Below are positions 7,002 to 11,040 of a stretch of DNA of 11,040 bases, in pieces. Position 1 is the first letter of the stretch, and the number at the start of each line of letters is the position of its first letter. The DNA is from Candidatus Eiseniibacteriota bacterium. Lineage in GTDB: Bacteria > Eisenbacteria > RBG-16-71-46 > JAFGJU01. The stretch is taken from assembly GCA_016928935.1 (NCBI GenBank), contig JAFGJU010000095.1, positions 1 through 11,040 on the forward strand. Direction: 5' to 3'. The notes below the pieces were generated by a model that was not told the origin of the DNA, did not search any database, and worked only from the letters and a program-made list of their open reading frames with translations. The translations under genes and the position numbers were made by a program.

Positions 7002-8441
7002 CTACGCCTTCACCCCCGCGTCCTTCATCATTCTCTGGAAGTTCCTGCGCGAAACGCCCGCCATTTCCGCCGCAAGCGTGACGTTCCTGTCGGCCCTGTG
7101 GAGTATGCTCTCCACAAACTGCTTCTTGAAAGCGAGCTTGGCCTCGAGGTAGTTGGTGGGCATCGTGCCACCGGCCCCGGGCGCTGCGGCGCCGGAGTCC
7201 TGGCCGCCTGTTCCGGCGGGTCCGGCCTTCCCGGTCCGCTCCGTCTTGTCCGGGCCTCCGAAGAAGTTGAAGTCCTCGTTCTTGAGCACTCCGTCGGAGC
7301 ACGCGAGCACGGCCCCCTCTATTCTGTTGCGAAGCTCCCGGACGTTTCCGGTCCAGTCTTGGTCCTGCAGCGCCGGCAGGACGCCCTCCGCGACGCGCTG
7401 TACCGGCTTATCGAACCTGACGGAGAACTCCCTCACGAAGTGCTCCACAAGCAGGGGTATGTCCTCCTTCCTGTCCTGGAGCGGCGGCACGTGAATGCAG
7501 ATGGTTCCGAGCCTATCGTAGAGGTCCGCGCGGAACTTCCCGCGTTCGACCAGCTCCGCCAAGTTCTTGTTCGTGGCCGCAATGAAGCGCGCGTTTGTCG
7601 TGAGCGTCTCGTTCCCTCCCACCCGCCTGAACTCGCGGTATTCCAGCACTCGCAGCAGCTTTCCCTGCACAAACGGGTCGAGGTCGCCGATCTCATCCAG
7701 GAACAAAGTCCCCTTCGTGGCCAGCTCGAAACAGCCTATCCTCTGCTCCACGGCATCCGTGAAAGCGCCCTTCTCGTGTCCGAAGAGCTCGCTCTCCGCC
7801 AGCAAAGCAGGCAGACGGAAGCAGTCGGCGACGACGAACTCCTCGGCCTTCCTCGCGCTCCTTCTGTGTATCTCCCTCGCCACGAGCTCCTTTCCGACGC
7901 CCTTCTCGCCGACGATAAAGACGGTGCCGTCGACGGGCGCCACCGTGTCAATCTGCATGAAGAGCCGGTTCATGGCCTCGCTCGCTCCGACCATCTGCCG
8001 CGCCCTGTGGAGGTTTTCCTTCTTGAGCAGGTGGCTCTGTCGCCTCCAGTTGCTCACCTGGAGCGCCCGGTCTATGACGGCCTTGAGCTCGTCCACGGGC
8101 CTGTCCTTGGTCACGAATTCGAAGGCGCCGCTCCTGATTGCGGCCACCGCAGTGCGCGGCTCCCGGGCGTCCGTGACCATTATCACGTTTATGAGGGGCC
8201 TGCTGTGCCGTATCTCGGAAAGCACTCTGAGGCCTGCCTCGTCCTCTTCCTCGAACTTGACGTCCAGCAGGACGAGGTCCGGCTCGTCCCTCATGACCTT
8301 TGCCAGCGCCTCGGATGGACTCGAAGCCGTGAGACAGAAGTATGAATCCCCGAGGTCGTCCACGGTTTCCTCCAGGTATCTCCTGTCGTCGTCCGCCACG
8401 AGAACCTTGGGCAGCTTGGATTCGCCACCTTTCCTAGTCAT
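7002..8441 (-). CDS. NtrC-family sigma-54-type response regulator (REC-AAA+-Fis HTH)
   Basis: A 479-residue transcriptional regulator. The receiver domain (about 10-127) has acidic D17-D19, presumed phosphoacceptor D60 (LVLLDV), T90 and K112. The AAA+ sigma-54 activator domain (about 149-385) has Walker A GEKGVGKE (178-185), Walker B TLFLDE (245-250) and the arginine-finger region FRADLYDRL (303-311). The sigma-54 contact loop reads GAFTDA (225-230) instead of GAFTGA. A Gly/Ala/Pro-rich linker (about 395-427) leads to a Fis-type helix-turn-helix (about 447-475, NVTLAAEMAGVSRRNFQRMM). The loop after D60 is acidic (KFEEEDE) and lacks the usual MPxxDG form. ATG at 8441 has GGAGG at 8450-8454 with 8-nt spacing and overlaps the kinase stop by 8 bp (ATGACTAG). 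It is presumably phosphorylated by, or otherwise coupled to, the adjacent kinase. The target promoters are unknown, and no clear -24/-12 site was found in the window. Confidence 0.93.
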   Translation of the reverse strand: MTRKGGESKLPKVLVADDDRRYLEETVDDLGDSYFCLTASSPSEALAKVMRDEPDLVLLDVKFEEEDEAGLRVLSEIRHSRPLINVIMVTDAREPRTAVAAIRSGAFEFVTKDRPVDELKAVIDRALQVSNWRRQSHLLKKENLHRARQMVGASEAMNRLFMQIDTVAPVDGTVFIVGEKGVGKELVAREIHRRSARKAEEFVVADCFRLPALLAESELFGHEKGAFTDAVEQRIGCFELATKGTLFLDEIGDLDPFVQGKLLRVLEYREFRRVGGNETLTTNARFIAATNKNLAELVERGKFRADLYDRLGTICIHVPPLQDRKEDIPLLVEHFVREFSVRFDKPVQRVAEGVLPALQDQDWTGNVRELRNRIEGAVLACSDGVLKNEDFNFFGGPDKTERTGKAGPAGTGGQDSGAAAPGAGGTMPTNYLEAKLAFKKQFVESILHRADRNVTLAAEMAGVSRRNFQRMMKDAGVKA

Positions 8442-9963
8442 GAACGCTTCCTCCAGGTTTCCACCTTCTCAACAGGACCTTCATTGAAGTCCCATGTTCC
8501 ACGCTGTCGACCCAGATGTTGCCCCCGCGGGAATTGAGCACCTTCCTGGCGTGCGGCAGGCCGAAGCCGTGGCCCGCGTCGTCGGGGTGCTCCGTGAAGA
8601 TGGCCTCGCGGTGCTCTCGCGGGATGCCCGGGCCCGTGTCCGACACTGTCAGCACGACGGCCCCGGGCTCGTGGCTGACCTGACAGACGAGCCGTCTCTT
8701 GGGTGAGAGCCGCATGGCAGCCATGGAGTTGCTGATCAGGTTTTCGACTATGTTGCTCAAGTGCGACTTGCTGATACTGACGCAGTCGTCTCTGTCCCAC
8801 GAGAACTGGAACGCCACCTCCACTCCCATCTCCTTGAGCGCACCCTTCTTGGCGTTCACGACCATTCTGACGGTGTCGACGAGCGAACAAGCAGGGTTCT
8901 CCTCCATGACGCGCCGGACCTGGGCGAGCTTGGCCCGCAGCGCCTCGAGGCCCTTGAGGATCCTCGCCACGCTCTTCGCGCTCACGTCGCGCTCCTTCTG
9001 GACCGCGTCGTTGGCGGCCTTCAGGGCGCCGTAGAGCATGCCGCTGAGAGATGCGATCTCGAGACCCGTCTCGCGGTCGTACTTCGTCACTCCCAGCAGC
9101 GCGGCAAGTCCGACCAACTGGGGATACACTATTGAACAAAACTCCTCAGTCCTGGCCTTGAGCCTTTCCCTTGAATTCCCCGCGAGAGAAGGGTCCAAGG
9201 AGAGGCGGCTGTAAGTGCGTATCAGGCTGACGATCGTGCCTCGGCTCCAGCCCCCGTGCTCGAACTCCCTGTAAGACTCGAGCAGCGCCTCCACCAGTCT
9301 CGCGCGCTGCGGCTCCTTCCCCAGGCGCCTCAGGGCGACCCACTGTCCCAGCTTCACTCCCACGATGCCCGCGAAGAAACAGGCGGTGATACCGTAGAGC
9401 GCGGCGACAGTCGTGACCAGGGCGCTAGTGGCGTAGATGATGAGTATGACGAGAAACGGGGAGGACAGGAGCAGCGTGCGATGAGGCCGCATCCCCGTCA
9501 TGCTGGTCGTGAGGCAGGCCGCGAAGATCGCCGTGAGAAGCGCCAGGGTAACGTAGGGGAACTTGCTGGCCCGTTCTATGGACAGCTCCAGGCGGTTCGC
9601 CACTGTGTTTAGACTGTCGAACGCACGGACGTCGCCGGCGGCCGCGAAATAGTCTGCTGCCCGCCTGTAGTACGCCAACGCCTCGAGCGGTTCCGGGGTC
9701 TGGCTCAAAAGCTGGTCCGCGTCCGTCGCGGCCTGGGTGCCGAGCTGTTTCGCGGCGGCCCGTCTCAAGGCGGCCACGGCCTTCAGGCTGTCCTCGGTCT
9801 GGACTGCTGCGAGAGCCGAGTCGGTGGGGGGCAGCGCGGCGCCCACACCCGCCGACGGGCCGGGCTGCTCCGCCTGCGCGAACCCGCTACAGCAGAAAAC
9901 GGCCAGCGCTCCGCAGAACATGCACAGCGCCGCGATATGGACTGACGTAGTTCGAGCATTCAT
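8434..9963 (-). CDS. Membrane sensor histidine-kinase-like protein lacking the H-box histidine
   Basis: A 509-residue protein, first gene of a kinase-regulator operon. It has a probable signal peptide (1-31, ending AQA), an Ala-rich helical presumed periplasmic region (about 32-135), three hydrophobic segments (about 137-154, 163-181 and 184-205) and a cytoplasmic part. This layout places the kinase core inside the cell. The ATP-binding domain is intact: N-box ENLISNSMAAM (407-417), DTGPGI (442-447), GHGFGL (464-469) and GTSMK (491-495). The helical dimerisation region (about 297-360) contains no histidine. ASLSGML (304-310) sits about 100 residues before the N-box, where an ASLSHEL-type motif would normally be, giving G308 in place of H. 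The only histidines between 162 and the N-box are H236 and H401, neither well placed. ATG at 9963 has GAGGT at 9968-9972. It may be a pseudokinase or a signalling protein using another mechanism. Its ligand is unknown. Confidence 0.88.
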   Translation of the reverse strand: MNARTTSVHIAALCMFCGALAVFCCSGFAQAEQPGPSAGVGAALPPTDSALAAVQTEDSLKAVAALRRAAAKQLGTQAATDADQLLSQTPEPLEALAYYRRAADYFAAAGDVRAFDSLNTVANRLELSIERASKFPYVTLALLTAIFAACLTTSMTGMRPHRTLLLSSPFLVILIIYATSALVTTVAALYGITACFFAGIVGVKLGQWVALRRLGKEPQRARLVEALLESYREFEHGGWSRGTIVSLIRTYSRLSLDPSLAGNSRERLKARTEEFCSIVYPQLVGLAALLGVTKYDRETGLEIASLSGMLYGALKAANDAVQKERDVSAKSVARILKGLEALRAKLAQVRRVMEENPACSLVDTVRMVVNAKKGALKEMGVEVAFQFSWDRDDCVSISKSHLSNIVENLISNSMAAMRLSPKRRLVCQVSHEPGAVVLTVSDTGPGIPREHREAIFTEHPDDAGHGFGLPHARKVLNSRGGNIWVDSVEHGTSMKVLLRRWKPGGSVHD

Positions 9964-9985
9964 GGCGACCTCACTTCCGCCGCCT

Positions 9986-10014
9986 AAAGTAGGGCCTCAG
10001 GTGGGGCTTGTCAA
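9986..10014 (-). promoter_or_regulatory. Housekeeping-type promoter of the kinase-regulator operon
   Basis: On the minus strand a perfect -35 box TTGACA (10014 to 10009) is followed after exactly 17 nt by TACTTT (9991 to 9986). The latter is a modest -10 box keeping the key first T, A and last T. Transcription would start near 9979, giving a leader of about 16 nt that contains the GAGGT ribosome-binding site before the ATG at 9963. Direction, spacing and distance all fit. Confidence 0.6.
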
Positions 10015-10019
10015 GCCCC
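10003..10019. repeat. Perfect inverted repeat over the -35 box (candidate operator)
   Basis: GGGGCTTG-T-CAAGCCCC is an 8-bp perfect dyad around a single central base. The TTGACA -35 box of the kinase operon lies inside it on the opposite strand. The location fits a repressor or autoregulator site. A hairpin cannot act in the kinase mRNA because the dyad lies upstream of the predicted start. It could also belong to a transcript running the other way. Confidence 0.5.
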
Positions 10020-10139
10020 GGCGCGGTCGGAGCCGTGGGAACCGCGTGGCCTCACATCTTCGGTAGGCTGCTCTTGTGACGTATAAGCTGCAATGTGATA
10101 GAGTGACAGCATTCGGAGACCGTCCGAGTCGGGGCAGTG

Positions 10140-10151
10140 CGTTGCGCAACG
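10140..10151. repeat. 12-bp perfect palindrome CGTTGCGCAACG
   Basis: A fully self-complementary 12-mer in the divergent intergenic region, about 360 bp upstream of the peptidase ATG. It is a plausible protein-binding site, but a single copy in GC-rich DNA may be chance. Confidence 0.35.
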
Positions 10152-10156
10152 GAGGG

Positions 10157-10169
10157 CCTAATGGTTAGG
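10157..10169. repeat. Small dyad CCTAA-TGG-TTAGG
   Basis: A perfect 5-bp inverted repeat around TGG, 5 bp after the 12-bp palindrome. It superficially resembles a tRNA D-arm, but no anticodon arm or T-arm follows. It is either a binding site paired with the neighbouring palindrome or chance. Confidence 0.3.
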
Positions 10170-10322
10170 GGCGGGTCAGTCTGCGGGCAGGGCGGCAGCT
10201 GCGTCTCGCGGCCCGCGCCTCGTGAAATCGTGGAGGTGAGGTGGCGACTCCCTGCGTTCGGGGGGGCCAGCGACATCTACGTGTCCAGTTGGGCCGACAT
10301 CGGTTGGGGCCCGTCTGCCTCG

Positions 10323-10352
10323 TTGCCGCGCCGGAGGCGAGGTCTGCATAAA
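10323..10352 (+). promoter_or_regulatory. Weak candidate promoter for the peptidase gene
   Basis: TTGCCG (10323-10328) and CATAAA (10347-10352) are separated by 18 nt, each matching the housekeeping hexamers at about four of six positions. It would give a leader of roughly 150 nt. It is one of the few A/T-containing hexamers in this stretch. TATAAG at 10082-10087 is another possible -10 element but has no good -35 partner. Confidence 0.2.
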
Positions 10353-10396
10353 CCCACGAAGGACGGCGGCGCTTCTTCGGGTCCTGGTCTGCCCGG

Positions 10397-10416
10397 CGGG
10401 TGTGGGAGTCCACCCG
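10397..10416 (+). repeat. Hairpin in the putative peptidase leader
   Basis: CGGGTG and CACCCG form a perfect 6-bp stem around an 8-nt loop, about 90 nt upstream of the peptidase start. If transcription starts upstream, it would lie in the mRNA leader. No function can be assigned. Confidence 0.3.
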
Positions 10417-10507
10417 GCGTCCGCACACTCCGGTTTTGGCGTCAGATGAGTTCTTGTTGGAGCTCCGTCCGGCGGCCTGTGCCGCGGAGCACTGGGGAGG
10501 TTTCGCG

Positions 10508-11040
10508 ATGCTTACCAGATCGTTCCTGGCTCTTGTCTCGTCCTGCCTGTTCTGTGTCGTGTTCTGCGTTTCGGTGGGGCATGCGGATGAACTCACAATA
10601 GAACGCATCTGCGACGCCCCCGACCTGAGCGGCCCGAATCTTAGGGAGGTCAAGATCTCGCCCGACGGCGCGTACGTCGCGTTTCTGAAGAACAGGCATG
10701 ACGATTCTGAAAGGTATGACCTGTGGGTTTACACTCTGGCCGGGAAGATCCCGAGGATGATAGTAAATTGTGATTCGATTACTGCGGGCCCAGAGGCCTT
10801 GTCGGACGGAGAGAAGGCTTACCGAGAGCGCAAGCGCGTGTTTGCGACAGGCATTGTCGACTACTCGTGGTCGCACGACAGTAGACACCTGCTGTTCACC
10901 CTGAGCGGGGACGTATACGGCTACGACCTGACGAAGCCGCATCCGGACGCCATGACGCGGCTAACCGAGACGCCCGAGTTCGAGACGGACGCCCGCTTTT
11001 CGCCCAAGGACAGCTACGTGTCCTTCATTCGCGACGACGA
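10508..11040 (+). CDS. Dipeptidyl peptidase IV-type S9 serine peptidase, 5' part only
   Basis: Open to the window end, giving 177 codons. The protein starts with a signal peptide (1-26, hydrophobic core then GHA before DEL), so it is exported, probably to the periplasm. The mature start LTIERICDAPDLSGPNL followed by VKISPDGAYVAFLK, the SDGEKAYRERKR segment and GIVDYSWSHDSRHLLF matches the N-terminal beta-propeller of the bacterial DPP IV (S9B) family. Members release N-terminal dipeptides, often X-Pro, from peptides. The catalytic Ser-Asp-His lies in the C-terminal alpha/beta-hydrolase domain, beyond this window, so activity cannot be judged. ATG at 10508 is preceded by GGGGAGG (10494-10500) with 7-nt spacing, a strong ribosome-binding site. 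It is divergent from the kinase operon across 544 bp. Confidence 0.88.
   Translation, partial: MLTRSFLALVSSCLFCVVFCVSVGHADELTIERICDAPDLSGPNLREVKISPDGAYVAFLKNRHDDSERYDLWVYTLAGKIPRMIVNCDSITAGPEALSDGEKAYRERKRVFATGIVDYSWSHDSRHLLFTLSGDVYGYDLTKPHPDAMTRLTETPEFETDARFSPKDSYVSFIRDD

Larger units (their letters stand above)
9964..10507. other. Non-coding divergent intergenic region (544 bp)
   Basis: Lies between the divergently transcribed kinase operon and the peptidase gene. It holds the kinase promoter at one end and the peptidase ribosome-binding site at the other. In between are several small dyads (listed separately) and the 6-bp pair CGCGGT/ACCGCG at 10022-10027 and 10041-10046. A further TCGGA/TCCGA pair lies at 10113-10127. 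No tRNA, riboswitch family or convincing small gene was recognised. Overlapping open frames on both strands run through it and into the peptidase gene in other frames, but they have low-complexity Gly/Arg/Ser-rich translations and no homology that I can see. For its neighbours, the gap is unusually long. Confidence 0.6.

Noticed and set aside
6969..8345. 458-codon plus-strand open frame opposite the regulator gene
   Set aside because: It lies wholly antisense to a clearly conserved REC-AAA+-HTH gene and its translation has no recognisable motif.
10150..10235. tRNA-like D-arm sequence CCTAATGGTTAGG
   Set aside because: No anticodon stem-loop, T-arm or acceptor pairing follows at the right spacing.
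10242..10256. Possible sigma-54 -24/-12 promoter TGGCGACTCCCTGCG
   Set aside because: The GG-to-GC spacing is 9 nt instead of the strict 10, and the flanking matches are poor.
10137..10601. 154-codon plus-strand frame in the divergent region running into the peptidase gene
   Set aside because: Arg/Ser/Gly/Pro-rich, no homology visible, and it overlaps the start of the well-supported peptidase in a different frame.
10165..10942. Minus-strand frames (162 and 166 codons) over the intergenic region and peptidase 5' end
   Set aside because: No convincing motif, Arg-rich composition, and antisense to the conserved peptidase. Treated as shadows.

Overview
The window is clearly GC-rich, densely coding bacterial DNA with very little space between genes. 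All long genes share the same G/C-rich codon style, and I see no insertion sequence, CRISPR array, rRNA or tRNA. Gene content suits an uncultured, diderm-like, high-GC bacterium: a PurL/PurQ/PurS-type FGAM synthase, an iron-sulfur PurF, a two-component system with an NtrC-family regulator, and an exported dipeptidyl peptidase. I cannot assign a phylum from sequence alone.

Positions 47-6961 form one plus-strand purine-biosynthesis run: purB (adenylosuccinate lyase), purL and purQ (FGAM synthase catalytic and glutaminase subunits), an unlabelled 218-residue gene, and purF (PRPP amidotransferase). The 218-residue gene sits where the missing PurS subunit would be expected. By eye its protein reads as two divergent PurS-like domains in tandem. 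Known PurL-PurQ complexes of this type carry two PurS chains, so one fused chain could supply both copies. This is the most interesting point in the window. The purS-like gene and purF overlap by 8 bp, which suggests coupled translation.

Positions 7002-9963 lie on the minus strand and converge on purF across a 40-bp gap. A membrane histidine-kinase-like protein is followed, with an 8-bp overlap, by an NtrC-type response regulator (receiver, AAA+, Fis-type HTH). The kinase has an intact ATP-binding domain but no histidine where the phosphoacceptor should be. The regulator has GAFTDA in place of GAFTGA. A good housekeeping-type promoter lies just upstream, and its -35 box is embedded in a perfect inverted repeat, so the operon may be repressed or autoregulated.

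Positions 9964-10507 are a 544-bp non-coding divergent region containing the kinase promoter and several small palindromes. From 10508 to the window end runs the 5' part of an exported S9-family dipeptidyl peptidase IV, cut by the window edge. Nothing in the sequence shows what the two-component system controls. The peptidase across the shared upstream region is a candidate target by position only.
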